Assembly: GCA_965198415.1 (NCBI GenBank)
Contig: CBDAPN010000029.1
Coordinates: 496,001-560,000, forward strand
Source of the DNA: Endozoicomonas sp965198415
GTDB taxonomy: Bacteria; Pseudomonadota; Gammaproteobacteria; Pseudomonadales; Endozoicomonadaceae
DNA length: 64,000 bases
Reading direction: 5' to 3'
In this document: positions 48,647 to 58,071 of the stretch, one piece after another
How positions within the stretch are numbered: the first letter of the stretch is position 1
How the letters are laid out: the number at the start of each line of letters is the position of its first letter
Program-made: the position numbers and the translations under genes
Notes under the pieces: generated by a model
Told to the model about the DNA's origin: nothing
What the model saw: only the letters and a program-made list of their open reading frames with translations
The model's database searches: none

Positions 48647-50617
48647 ATGTCTCAAACGGAGCCTGCACAGCGTGCCGTGCAAACCATTAACCCACCGGTA
48701 TTTTACGGCTCCGCCGTCTTAATACTATTACTGGTGGGCTACACCGTTTTATTTCCAGAGGACGCCAGCAGCCGTTTCAGTAGCCTGCAAACAAGCATAA
48801 TGATCAATGCAAGCTGGTTCTACGTCATGACCGTTGCCCTGATTTTGCTGTGCGTGGCCTTTCTCGGCCTGTCACGCTACGGCGACATCAAACTTGGCCC
48901 TGACCACGCCGAACCTTCCTTTAGCTTTGGCTCTTGGTTTGCCATGTTGTTCTCGGCGGGAATGGGCATCGGACTGATGTTCTTTGGCGTTGCTGAGCCC
49001 GTCATGCACTTCCTATCCCCTCCCCTTGGAGGCCCGGGCACCATTGAAGCCGCCCGAGAAGCAATGAAACTGACATTCTTCCACTGGGGACTGCACGCCT
49101 GGGCTATTTACGCCATCGTGGCTCTGATTCTTGCCTTCTTCGGCTATCGACACAACCTTCCGCTGACACTGCGCTCAGCGCTATACCCGATCATTGGCGA
49201 CCGGATTCACGGTTGCTTGGGTCACGCCATCGATATATTTGCGATTTTGGGCACCATTTTCGGTGTTGCCACCGCCCTTGGGTATGGGGTTTTGCAGGTC
49301 AATTCCGGCCTCAACTACCTATTTGGCATCGAAATAAGCACAAATGTACAAGTTATTCTGATCGTCGCCATCACCGCCCTGGCTACTATCTCTGTCGCCA
49401 CCGGGCTTGAAAAGGGCATTCGCCGCCTGTCAGAAGCCAACCTCTTACTGGCACTGATGCTGCTCGTGATGGTGGTTTTGTTAGGCCCCACCGTTTTACT
49501 GTTGAAAATGTTCGTCCAAAACACCGGCGGTTACCTGTCGGACATTGTCAATAAAACGTTCAACCTCTACGCCTACGAACCCACCGAATGGCTGGGCGGA
49601 TGGACCTTATTCTACTGGGCATGGTGGCTCTCGTGGTCGCCATTTGTGGGCATGTTCATAGCCAGAATATCCCGGGGCAGAACCATCCGTGAGTTTGTTA
49701 CTGGCGTTCTGTTTGTACCCGCCGGCCTGACGCTGATCTGGATGACCGCCTTTGGCAATACCGCCATAGAGCTGATCATGCACCAAGGAATGACCGAACT
49801 TGGCCAGGCCGTTGAACAGGACGTACCGGTGGCTCTGTTCAAGTTTCTTGAGTACTTCCCACTGTCGAATATTTTATCGTTGATCGCCATCGTCATGGTG
49901 GTAATCTTCTTCGTCACCTCATCGGACTCCAGCGCAATGGTTGTGGACATGCTGGCCTCAGGCGGCAACAACAAAACCCCTCTGTGGCAACGGGTATTTT
50001 GGTCTGCCCTTATTGGCGTTGTAGCCATGGTACTGCTGTTAGCGGGTGGGCTACAGGCATTGCAGGCTGTCACCATTGCCTCAGCGTTACCGTTTGCCGT
50101 TGTTTTGCTCGCCTCAGCCTACGGCTTGCTCAAAGCACTGGCGGTGGACGCTGCCAAAAGAGAGAGCCTGTCACTCACCACCTTATCGGTAGGTGGCAAA
50201 CCGATACCCTGGCAACGGCGGCTGAACACATTAATCAGCTTTCCTCGCCGCAAACACGTTAATCGCTTTATTCAGGACATTGTTCTGCCGGCCATGAAGT
50301 CGGTCTCTTCCGAACTCGGTAAGCAGGGTGTTGACAGCTCAATCCAGCTCGACACGCAAAAACAAATCCCGAGTTTGGTCGTTCTCCATGGTGATGAAGT
50401 GGACTTTTTCTATAAAGTAACGCCACGAGCCTACCTGCAGCCGAGCTTTATTCTCGATAGCGAAGAGGAAGAAGAACGCAAATACTTCCGGGCAGAAGTG
50501 TTTCTGCGCGAAGGCGGACAAGGTTACGACATTATGGACTGGACCGCTGATCAGGTCATTGGCGATATCATCGACCAATATGAAAAACACATGCACTTCC
50601 TGCATATGGTTCGTTAA
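48647..50617 (+). CDS. betT: BCCT-family choline/betaine transporter, BetT-like
   Basis: 656 residues. Twelve TM helices, with the glycine-rich SAGMGIGLMFFGVAEPV stretch in TM3-4 and the family signature WTLFYWAWWLSWSPFVGMF with its Trp/Tyr substrate box in TM8. A ~130-residue cytosolic C-terminal domain (after KPIPWQRRLN) is of the BetT type, which regulates transport by osmolarity. Substrate could be choline or betaine; no bet genes for choline oxidation are nearby. It is divergent from the MarR gene. Confidence 0.85.
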   Translation: MSQTEPAQRAVQTINPPVFYGSAVLILLLVGYTVLFPEDASSRFSSLQTSIMINASWFYVMTVALILLCVAFLGLSRYGDIKLGPDHAEPSFSFGSWFAMLFSAGMGIGLMFFGVAEPVMHFLSPPLGGPGTIEAAREAMKLTFFHWGLHAWAIYAIVALILAFFGYRHNLPLTLRSALYPIIGDRIHGCLGHAIDIFAILGTIFGVATALGYGVLQVNSGLNYLFGIEISTNVQVILIVAITALATISVATGLEKGIRRLSEANLLLALMLLVMVVLLGPTVLLLKMFVQNTGGYLSDIVNKTFNLYAYEPTEWLGGWTLFYWAWWLSWSPFVGMFIARISRGRTIREFVTGVLFVPAGLTLIWMTAFGNTAIELIMHQGMTELGQAVEQDVPVALFKFLEYFPLSNILSLIAIVMVVIFFVTSSDSSAMVVDMLASGGNNKTPLWQRVFWSALIGVVAMVLLLAGGLQALQAVTIASALPFAVVLLASAYGLLKALAVDAAKRESLSLTTLSVGGKPIPWQRRLNTLISFPRRKHVNRFIQDIVLPAMKSVSSELGKQGVDSSIQLDTQKQIPSLVVLHGDEVDFFYKVTPRAYLQPSFILDSEEEEERKYFRAEVFLREGGQGYDIMDWTADQVIGDIIDQYEKHMHFLHMVR

Positions 50618-50621
50618 AATC

Positions 50622-50663
50622 TGTATCAATGCCCGGCCAGAAAACTGGCCGGGCATTGATACA
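50622..50663 (+). terminator. perfect 19-bp hairpin after betT
   Basis: The arms 50622-50640 and 50645-50663 are exact inverted copies around an AAAA loop, with GC-rich centre GCCCGGCCAG. It begins 5 bp after the betT stop. No T-run follows (ATTAGAC), so it may work as a terminator only weakly or protect the mRNA end. Confidence 0.65.
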
Positions 50664-50760
50664 ATTAGACAACTTCATACCAACTGAGCCTATTTTTCCA
50701 AGCCTCAAAGGCCCTACCACGCCATCAATTGCCACCAATTTTACCGGAGATTGCGTAAAT

Positions 50761-50856
50761 CTTTGGGTATTTAGCCTTTATGCCCTTTGGGTATTTATGC
50801 CCCTTTGGGTATTTATGCCCTTTGGGTATTTATGCCCTTTGGGTACGATAGGGCGG
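50761..50856 (+). repeat. 17-bp minisatellite array
   Basis: About five units of CTTTGGGTATTTATGCC, one slightly longer at the left and one ending in a different tail, CTTTGGGTACGATAGGGCGG. The tail and unit recur inverted at 14401-14444 and, diverged, at 32711-32740. A plus-strand open frame reads through the array as repeated LWVFMP but has no start context, so the array is taken to be non-coding. Confidence 0.85.
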
Positions 50857-51004
50857 CGACCAAATTAGCTTAGGAGTCAAAAAACACATACAACGAATGT
50901 AGAGTTTATGAACGGATCTTATAAACTTGAACTTTTACAGGAAAAAGCGGTCTAAAACTGCAGAAGTATCAACCAAAAGAACATTTATAATCAAACAGGT
51001 TAAA

Positions 51005-51964
51005 ATGAGTACTCTCAAGAATGCAACACAAATTTTAGGCAATGCTGTTTGGGCGATTGTATCGGCACCATTCAGACTGATTGGTTTTATATTTGGAAAA
51101 TCTGTTGAAATTGCGAAAAATGTTAAAAAATTTTTATTCGCAACACCTGAAAAAAACAATGAAAAAAACGCTACCCCATTATCCATGCGAAAAGCATCGG
51201 TAGTATCATCAAAAAAAGCCAGTTCCACACCAAATAAAACCAACCACCATTTTTTTAAAAAAGAACCTGAAACTTTAAATAAGAAACAGGGTACCCCAAA
51301 TACAATAACTGATATCAGCTCCACTGAAGATGATAGTGTAGAGTTTAAAGTTAGTTACGATGATTTTACCAACTGTTATGATTTTTTATCGGGAAGTTTT
51401 TCCAGTTACATCATTAGTGCATTTAGCACCATAGTAAACTTTTACAATATATTCTATCTATACATTAGCTTAGAATCTGCAAAAAAATGGCTGCAAGATC
51501 AAAGTTACGATATTTCTCTTTTCAAAAAAAACGACCCCGCACAGAAGCTCTACTTGGAAGTACTAAACCTATCGCTGGAAGATATAAACAGAGCAGCAAG
51601 CGGTGGTGAAGAAGCACTAAATACACTTTTTGAAAAAGCGTATAAAAACAGAATAAACTATAGAGAGAGAAAAATAAGAAACGCAAAAGATCTTATTCAA
51701 GAAATCAAGGGCTTCCGAGATAAGCTCAAAAAAGAATTTACAAAACTGAACTTAAATCCATCCAGTCCGGTTTCAGGACCACCAATTAAAATGATGAAAA
51801 ATAATATTGCTATAGCGAAATCCTTACAATCCAAATACGAGAAAGAATCAACAGAATTATTTCTTCATCAATGGGGATCGTATTTACATGACAGAATTTC
51901 AATGTATAAAAGTGATCTTACAATACACGAAAACATCTGCAATGGTGTCAAGCACTCAACTTGA
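51005..51964 (+). CDS. AT-rich orphan gene, unknown function
   Basis: 319 residues from ATG 51005 (MSTLKNATQILG) with an AGG-type site; an upstream TTG at 50927 is in frame. I do not recognise the family. A hydrophobic/amphipathic N-terminus (AVWAIVSAPFRLIGFIFG) is followed by a Lys/Asn/Ser/Thr-rich spacer to about residue 105, then a largely helical C-terminal domain with charged heptad-like stretches (KDLIQEIKGFRDKLKKEF). Codon use is strongly A/T-biased compared with betT and dusA. Preceded by the minisatellite. Composition suggests horizontal origin. Confidence 0.65.
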   Translation: MSTLKNATQILGNAVWAIVSAPFRLIGFIFGKSVEIAKNVKKFLFATPEKNNEKNATPLSMRKASVVSSKKASSTPNKTNHHFFKKEPETLNKKQGTPNTITDISSTEDDSVEFKVSYDDFTNCYDFLSGSFSSYIISAFSTIVNFYNIFYLYISLESAKKWLQDQSYDISLFKKNDPAQKLYLEVLNLSLEDINRAASGGEEALNTLFEKAYKNRINYRERKIRNAKDLIQEIKGFRDKLKKEFTKLNLNPSSPVSGPPIKMMKNNIAIAKSLQSKYEKESTELFLHQWGSYLHDRISMYKSDLTIHENICNGVKHST

Positions 51965-52162
51965 ATAAAACTGGTTAGCCTATTTTTACAACCCATAACG
52001 TCGGCTTTGCAAAACACGTTGGCACACACAGCTTGCAATAGCACATTAACGATTTTTCGCTTCAGCAAACACAAGTTATTGAAATGACGATTTTCTACTG
52101 CCGGTAATAACTGTACAATGCCGCTACTCCTTAAAAGCCACTTTTTAGTAAACAACCGGATC

Positions 52163-53191
52163 ATGCAAAACGCTTCAAAAACCAACTCCTCAGCAACCAC
52201 GACTACAAAATCGCTTGATCGCACATTTATGGTTGCGCCGATGATGGACTGGACAAACCACCACTGCCGCTACTTTCATCGTGCGTTATCACAGCACGCG
52301 TTGCTTTATACCGAAATGGTCACCACTGGTGCTTTAATTCATGGTGATCAACAGCGCTTCTTGCAACACCATCAGGCAGAGTACCCACTGGCGCTTCAGC
52401 TCGGTGGCCATGATGCCAAAGAGCTGGCATTTTGCGCCGCTCTGGCGCAAGAGTACGGCTATCAGGAAGTCAACCTGAACGTCGGCTGCCCAAGTGACCG
52501 GGTGCAAAATGGCCGCATTGGTGCTTGCCTGATGGCGGAGCCTGAAACCGTCGCCACGGCAGTTCAGGCTATGCAGGAAAAAGTCACCATCCCGGTGACG
52601 GTCAAGCAACGCATCGGCATTAACGGTCGAGAATCCTGGCAGGAACTGGTGGATTTTGTCGGTACCGTAGCCAATGCCGGTTGTCAGACGTTTATTGTCC
52701 ACGCCCGTATTGCGGTTCTCGAAGGCTTGTCACCCAAGGAAAATCGTGACATTCCACCTTTAAAGCCTGACTGGGTGTATCGGCTGAAAGCGCTGTTCCC
52801 AACGCTAAACATCTCCATTAATGGAGGCATCAAAACCTTTGCTCAGATCGAGCAGCACCTGCAACACGTTGATGGCGTCATGCTCGGGCGGGAAGCGTAT
52901 CAAAACCCATACCTGCTCGCAGAGGTGGATAACCGGTACTACGGGTTGCAACGCCCTGTTGTCAGCCGCAACGACGTTATCGAAAAGATGATTCCCTACA
53001 TTGAAGCCGAACTGTCCAAAGGCACTTGGCTCAGCCATATCACCCGCCACATGCTGGGGCTATACCACGGCGTCCCCGGAGGAAGAAGGTTCCGCAGATA
53101 CATCAGCGAAAATGCCCACAAACCCGGCGCCGGGGTTGAGGTGCTGCAAGAGGCGGTGCGGCTGGTTGACAACATAAACCAAGCCCACTGA
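52163..53191 (+). CDS. dusA: tRNA-dihydrouridine(20/20a) synthase
   Basis: 342 residues from ATG 52163 (CCGGA upstream); an ATG at 52118 is in frame. FMN-dependent TIM barrel: MVAPMMDWTNHHCRYFHR start, LGGHD, NLNVGCPSDRVQNGRIGACLM with the catalytic Cys, VTVKQRIGI, FIVHAR, INGGI and DGVMLGREAYQNP. A C-terminal helical domain recognises the tRNA D-arm. The GCPSDRVQ..GACLM pattern is DusA-specific. It reduces U20/U20a of tRNAs. Single gene. Confidence 0.96.
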   Translation: MQNASKTNSSATTTTKSLDRTFMVAPMMDWTNHHCRYFHRALSQHALLYTEMVTTGALIHGDQQRFLQHHQAEYPLALQLGGHDAKELAFCAALAQEYGYQEVNLNVGCPSDRVQNGRIGACLMAEPETVATAVQAMQEKVTIPVTVKQRIGINGRESWQELVDFVGTVANAGCQTFIVHARIAVLEGLSPKENRDIPPLKPDWVYRLKALFPTLNISINGGIKTFAQIEQHLQHVDGVMLGREAYQNPYLLAEVDNRYYGLQRPVVSRNDVIEKMIPYIEAELSKGTWLSHITRHMLGLYHGVPGGRRFRRYISENAHKPGAGVEVLQEAVRLVDNINQAH

Positions 53192-53203
53192 GACCCCACC
53201 CAA

Positions 53204-53716
53204 CTAATGATGGTTAACGGTAACATCCGGCTGATGGCAGCACTCCAGCTGCCGGACCAGGTCACTGAATTCCCGACGATTATTCTCATTCAGACTCATC
53301 AGCGTTTTATGAGCCTCAAGCACCCGTGCACGGGTTGACTCTTCAGAACAGTCATTGGCTTCTATTTCCTGATACTTGTCGCAGTGGTTGCCGGCAAACT
53401 CCACAATGATAAAAATACGCTCAAAGCCCATACTCATCAAAATGCGGGTGATATCAGGCTTTGGCGAAATCATAACCGGCCGCAAGTTAATGCGCTTGCG
53501 GGCCATAATGGAGAGTTTGGCCAGTAGGCCAAGGGCTGTGCTATCAATGGTCTCAGCCTCAGACAGATCAATAATGACCGAGCGAAACCCATCCTCATCA
53601 ACCATCGCCTGAAGAAACGCTTCCAGGCTGGAGCAAATCGTAAGCCGGACTTCTCCGACCAGCTTTAACACGTACGTACCCTTGCTCTGGGCAAACTGAA
53701 TTTTTCCGGGATTCAT
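53204..53716 (-). CDS. STAS-domain anti-anti-sigma factor, HsbA-like
   Basis: 170 residues. The STAS domain covers about 5-110; its phosphorylatable Ser is Ser59 in ETIDSTALGLLAKL. A C-terminal extension of about 50 helical residues follows (EEST...EAHKTLMSLNENNRREF). Order and length match HsbA of Pseudomonas, which switches between a FlgM-type anti-sigma and a diguanylate cyclase. It directly follows the phosphatase gene (2 bp apart). The downstream roles here are not established. Confidence 0.85.
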   Translation of the reverse strand: MNPGKIQFAQSKGTYVLKLVGEVRLTICSSLEAFLQAMVDEDGFRSVIIDLSEAETIDSTALGLLAKLSIMARKRINLRPVMISPKPDITRILMSMGFERIFIIVEFAGNHCDKYQEIEANDCSEESTRARVLEAHKTLMSLNENNRREFSDLVRQLECCHQPDVTVNHH

Positions 53717-53718
53717 GA

Positions 53719-54891
53719 TCAGCTTCGAGCCAGTATCAGCATGGCAATATCGTCAGGTGCTTCCTGGATATCGTTAAGCCCCAGTTTGTCAGTGAGCGCT
53801 GGTACTGTGTCGGCTCCTTCTCTGATAACCGATAGTAAGTAATCTTCTTTTTCTTTAAGGCTCTTCTGGGGCAGAACCTCAAGAATACCGTCGGATAGGA
53901 TAGTTAAGCTAAACTGCTCAGGCAAGTTGATGACGACATCTTCATACACCGCATCTTCAAACAACCCCACTGGCAACCCCTTGCCTTCCAAAAAGCGCAC
54001 ACTGTCTTTAGCAGTTAGAATAGGCAGCGGAAAGTGCCCGCCAAAGGAGTACGTTAATGTTTGATCACGGGTGTTCACAACCCCGCCAAATAGCGTAACG
54101 TGCTTACCTAGCCCGGTTTTTAGTAAACCCTGATTAATATAATTGAGCACATGGGACGGTTTAACACGAACCTTACTCCCCTTGGCAGAATACTCCTGCA
54201 GTAAATTGATGGACATATGCTTCAACAGCACCGTCACAAATGCCGAGGAAGCACCGTGCCCGGAGACATCCGCAAGATAAAAAGCAAAACTGCGCTCATT
54301 AAGCTGGAAGTAATCGACAAAGTCACCACTTAAGTAGAGCGACGGGATAATACGGTGATCAATTTTGAAACCACGAAACTCAAGGGGTTTATCAGGCAGC
54401 ATGTCCATCTGCACCTGACGGCCGGCTTTCTGGTCTTCCTGCAGCAGACTAAGGCTACTTGTTAACGAGGTATTGGCTTCTTCAAGGCTGGCACGATAAC
54501 GCTTGTTCTCCTCAAGCAGCCGTGACTTCTCTAAGGTACGGCCAATGGCGTACTCCAGCACCTCAAGGTCAACAATCGGCTTAACCAGAAAATCACTGGC
54601 TCCAAGATGTAAGGCCTCCACCACATCCGTCATCACCCCAGCACCAGACACCACAATGAACGGGATGTCGCTGGACTCACGGCGCACTTGCCCCAGCATG
54701 GTCAGGCCGTCCATGACCGGCATACGCAGATCGCACAAAATTAAATCCGGTGCACATTCACGAAAGACCTGCAGCCCCTGCTCACCGTTCTCCGCCTCAA
54801 GGGTGTCAAAGCCGCTGCCTTTCAAATAAGCGACAATGCTCTCACGTACAATAGTGTCATCGTCGATGACCAGAATAGTACTGCCGGTCAT
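53719..54891 (-). CDS. response regulator with PP2C/SpoIIE phosphatase domain, HsbR-like
   Basis: 390 residues from ATG 54891 (MTGSTILVID); a frame from 54924 lacks support. The receiver domain occupies 1-120 with the phospho-acceptor Asp54 in LILCDLRMP and Lys in LVKP. A coiled-coil linker (LEENKRYRASLEEANTSL) leads into a PP2C/SpoIIE domain from about 180, with LSGDFVDYF and LADVSGHGASSAF metal-site motifs. It would dephosphorylate the STAS protein encoded just downstream. The two form one transcription unit. Confidence 0.88.
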   Translation of the reverse strand: MTGSTILVIDDDTIVRESIVAYLKGSGFDTLEAENGEQGLQVFRECAPDLILCDLRMPVMDGLTMLGQVRRESSDIPFIVVSGAGVMTDVVEALHLGASDFLVKPIVDLEVLEYAIGRTLEKSRLLEENKRYRASLEEANTSLTSSLSLLQEDQKAGRQVQMDMLPDKPLEFRGFKIDHRIIPSLYLSGDFVDYFQLNERSFAFYLADVSGHGASSAFVTVLLKHMSINLLQEYSAKGSKVRVKPSHVLNYINQGLLKTGLGKHVTLFGGVVNTRDQTLTYSFGGHFPLPILTAKDSVRFLEGKGLPVGLFEDAVYEDVVINLPEQFSLTILSDGILEVLPQKSLKEKEDYLLSVIREGADTVPALTDKLGLNDIQEAPDDIAMLILARS

Positions 54892-55034
54892 GGATACGCC
54901 CGCAAAGTGAAAAATTGACAACAAGCCAGAAATCCCGGCACATTAGCTCAAAGCAAAATCAACAAGCAAAAAACACTCCGGCTTTGCCGGGCTGCAAATT
55001 AAGGTAGAGATCAAGAGGGAGTAAACTACCACCT

Positions 55035-55735
55035 TTAAAAACTGTCTTCAGGCTGCTGACCGGTAATCAGAAACTCGCGTCGTTGTAAGTAACTATCCCG
55101 AATGAAGGTATAGCGATCACCAAGAATCAACTCATCAGCATCCAAAAGCTGACTGCGAAAATTAACAAGGTCAAAACCACGAGCTAACAACCGCTGACGA
55201 ACATGGTCATAATAGTCCACAGGATTCATTAACGCATCCGGAAACCGACCAATACCTGAACGCACCGTCGCCGGTCCGAGCACAGGCAAGACTATATAAG
55301 GGCCAGAGGGCACCCCCAGCGGGCAAACGCCAGACCAAAATCACTGTAGCGTCTATCAAGCCCCAACGGCGTTGCAACATCAATTAGCCCGAGCATGCCA
55401 AAAGTTGAATTAATCACCAGCCGCCCGGAAGACACCAACACATCGTGCCCTTTGAACTGCACCCCGGCACTGGCAATATTGCGAAACTCCCCCAAATTAT
55501 TGAAAAAGTTACCCACCATCGTCTGCACCGGCTTTGGGGTGACAATGTTGTATGTTTTTGCCACAGGCTTCAGCACATAGGTATCAACGGTATCGTTAAA
55601 CCTGAAAACCTTGCGGTTCCAACCCACCAGAGGGTCATCGTAACTGACCGGCTCTGAGGCAAAGGCAAAAAGAGGTAAAAGCGTCAGTGTTAGTACGACT
55701 AATGGCTGAATAACAGCCGCAGGAAAATAGATCAC
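55035..55735 (-). pseudogene. mlaA: mlaA (vacJ) with a single-base frameshift
   Basis: Outer-membrane phospholipid-transport protein MlaA in two frames. The first part (55735 to 55292) reads a signal peptide (VLTLTLLPLFAFAS), then YDDPLVGWNRKVFRFNDTVD and NFFNNLGEFRN up to FGLAFARWG. The second (ending 55035) continues PSGPYIVLPVLGPATVRSGIG to the C-terminus. The break is in a run of five C (55313-55317); one more base would restore FARWGVPSGPY. The protein lacks a lipobox Cys, as in Pseudomonas. Whether it is a true mutation or a sequence error cannot be told from here. Confidence 0.85.
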
Positions 55736-56246
55736 GGGATTGCTTCCTTATTCCTTATTAATATGAAACGAAACACAACTACTGTCAGCAATGATTTCGC
55801 TTAACCGTATTCCATAACTCAATGGTTAACGACGGCAGACTGACTTTTCAGGCAGCCTCCGAGCGTCAGACAACTGTCTGGCTTAACTTAACTTCGGCCC
55901 CATCACAGCGACCTCAAAGACACAAATACGAAATTTACTGCTGGATAGTTTAACTTGCTATTTCAATATTATGCTAACAAACACCAAAAACTTCCTTTTT
56001 GGTGCGGCTTTGCGATGCAACCTGGTGCAACCACACAGCAAACGACACAACCAAAAACAGTAGAAATTTATTATTTGCGTCAAAATATCGATAACATTCT
56101 GAAAACACAAAAAACAGTGAAATTGGTACAGAATTTGTCTGTTTAAATCACGTCATTCATGGGTAGACACTGCGCCAGAGGGGTGGCAGTATGTCCGACT
56201 TGCTCAACATAAACCGTCATCCTATTTCATCGTTCAAGGAGTGAAC
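55736..56246. other. intergenic region, no gene accepted
   Basis: 511 bp upstream of both mlaA (minus) and the FlgM-like gene (plus). A 63-codon plus frame at 55955-56146 is low-complexity (Gln/Thr/Asn-rich) without a start site and is not called. Promoters for both neighbours must be here. Confidence 0.4.
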
Positions 56247-56456
56247 ATGGGTAAAACACATCGAGAGTCAAGTAAGAATTCGGAAGGCTCCGAGAAGAAA
56301 ATCAGTTTCGTTATCAACACCGAAGACCGAGTAAGCCGCCTACGTCGCGCCTACCTTGACGGCCTCTTAATCGTCGACAGCAAACGCCTTGCTGAAAAAA
56401 TGCTCACCTTTGAACGCCGAATCGACATCGCATTTCCCGACAACGACAAGCCGTGA
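56247..56456 (+). CDS. small FlgM-like protein
   Basis: 69 residues from ATG 56247, preferred to the GTG at 56241 because AAGGAG ends five bases upstream. The C-terminal half, VSRLRRAYLDGLLIVDSKRL then AEKMLTFE, resembles the sigma-28 binding region of the anti-sigma factor FlgM (I..AI..G.Y.VD...IADKML..E). The N-terminal half is polar and probably disordered, also as in FlgM. No flagellar gene is nearby. An HsbA-like STAS protein about 2.5 kb away could be a partner, since HsbA binds FlgM in Pseudomonas. Confidence 0.5.
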   Translation: MGKTHRESSKNSEGSEKKISFVINTEDRVSRLRRAYLDGLLIVDSKRLAEKMLTFERRIDIAFPDNDKP

Positions 56457-56576
56457 GCACGTAAAACTCAACCTAACCGAAAAACACAACACCTACCACA
56501 TGTAAACAAGGGTTGATCCTACCCCACGAATGCAGTACGCTTCTGGCGCTTTTTAGGCTAACGCCTTCACAAACAA

Positions 56577-56653
56577 GCTCCCATGGCACAGCTGGATAGC
56601 GCGGCCCCCTCCTAAGGGGCAGGTCGGAGGTTCGAATCCTCCTGGGAGCGCCA
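56577..56653 (+). tRNA. tRNA-Arg (CCU)
   Basis: 77-nt cloverleaf with encoded CCA. The acceptor GCTCCCA pairs with TGGGAGC, discriminator is G, the anticodon stem-loop CCCCTCCTAAGGGG gives CCU, and the T-arm GGAGGTTCGAATCCTCC is perfect. Single-copy tRNA-Arg(CCU) genes are frequent integration sites; everything downstream looks accessory. No second copy of its 3' end is visible within the window. Confidence 0.96.
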
Positions 56654-56956
56654 TATAAATCAATAGATTAGATAAACCCTCTCCAGTTATTAATAAGCCC
56701 GGTTCAGCCTTGGTTCAGTTTTGAGTCCGTATAAATACGGGCTTCTGCAGACTCTGTTATACCGGTACAGAATACCACCTAGCATTAACGCCAACTTGCC
56801 TCCCTGCTTACACCGAACCATGAAATATCAATAACCTGACGGTTTTCATGAAAGTGGGAGGCGATCAGCAATGGATGGACGAGGCTGTTCGAGTGTCCGG
56901 CTCCAATCACTACTTGAGTGAATTTATCTTCTCATCCTTTAATCTGAACCAGTTGT
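56654..56956. other. sequence downstream of tRNA-Arg, no gene seen
   Basis: About 300 bp without a credible frame or phage-type integrase. A small inverted pair, AAGCCCG (56693-56699) and CGGGCTT (56738-56744), could be the tRNA transcription terminator. The ISAs1 relic begins directly after. Confidence 0.4.
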
Positions 56957-57830
56957 GATAGGGCAAAAGCTGACCTGACGCCATTGATGAACGTACTCAC
57001 CAGTTGCCTGGGCTGCTAAAATTATCATGGGAGAAGTCGTTTACGCGACCACTCTTGCGTCCTTGTGCTGCAAATGCACCTTAAATAGCATTGTTCTAGT
57101 CGTGCTGAATTGACTGGCTACCGGCAAGCACCTCAACCACCAGCATGGTATCCCAGCACACGTACCAACATTCACCCAGAATTTATTCGCTCTCATACGC
57201 AGTAGCTTTGTTTACCAATTGACGGTTAATGCTATGCGATACTGCGACCCTCGATGGCAAGACTGTTTGCAAATATCCAGCGCCATTTAGGCATGGATGA
57301 ACGCTTGGTCCTGAGGCTGGTCGGCCTCGGCCAATTTGATAGGAAATCCAATGAGATTGGGAGACCCTGGATAACCTGTCAATTCAGTAACCTGATGCCG
57401 ATGTAGCTGCCGTAATCGCATTGCTGACCAGTTCTGAAGTCTAGAGCGGATTATCTCCTGGCGGGGAATAACTCAGCGCAAGCTCTATGGTGACTATGGA
57501 CCAGCACTTTTCAACTACTGGCAAGACAACCCCACCGACAATGATCCTGAGCAATTCTAAAGGGCACAAGGAGCACTGTCAGCTGGGTGATAAATGATCT
57601 CCAATGCAAGATGGGCAGCCGCTGCTCATGGTAGAAGTCAAATGAACGACCTTTTTTTAACACACACCATTCTGGAAGTACTTTTGCAAGTGGAGAATAG
57701 TTATCGATAGGGATCATCAGGCAGGGCAAATGATCTTACCATTGCAAGACAAATTGCCTGAACCTTATAAAGCAGGTAGCTCTATCAAGGTTGGCATCTT
57801 CAGTATCTCTGTATTCTTGGTTCGATCAAA
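56957..57830 (+). pseudogene. ISAs1-family transposase relic
   Basis: Collinear with the intact ISAs1-family transposase at 58829-59953 but full of stops, deletions and frame changes. Recognisable blocks: GAACGTACTCACCAGTTGCC (56988-57010), the MGEVV segment at 57028, DSIVL and GGIPSHDTF equivalents near 57080-57170, DGKTV near 57255, RKLYGDYG near 57480 and ARQIA...SIKVGI near 57740-57805. A remnant of the left terminal repeat (AGGGCAAAAGC) is near 56959. It is an older relative of the intact copy. Confidence 0.8.
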
Positions 57831-57837
57831 TAACGGT

Positions 57838-58070
57838 CGGCGTTGAACGCCATTGATGAAATGGCTGGGCGTTATCGGTAACCCGAACTCTTGTTTTGCT
57901 GAAATCCGGGTTCTTCAATTGTGGGGATATACGGTACCGATATTTCGTTTGCCGGGAGGGGTTGATTTCCTCAATTGAGCTCTTCCAGGTGGGACAGAAG
58001 TCATTCGAAAACACACACCATTCTGGAGTTTTTGTAGTTATCGATAGGGAACAGTATCGGGAGCTGGCTC
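57838..58070. pseudogene. second scrambled relic sharing segments with the ISAs1 remnant
   Basis: ACACACCATTCTGGA at 58011-58025 and AGTTATCGATAGGGA near 58036 repeat 57661-57675 and 57699-57713 of the preceding relic, after that copy had already diverged. The rest gives no protein resemblance. It looks like a partial duplication of decayed IS sequence. Confidence 0.35.
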
Positions 58071-58071
58071 T

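Noticed and set aside
50761..50856. CRISPR array
   Set aside because: Units are directly adjacent with no unique spacers, and there are no cas genes.
50629..50868. Plus-strand frame with repeated LWVFMP from the minisatellite
   Set aside because: Starts in the betT terminator hairpin, has no ribosome binding site; repetition is a by-product of the 17-bp DNA array.
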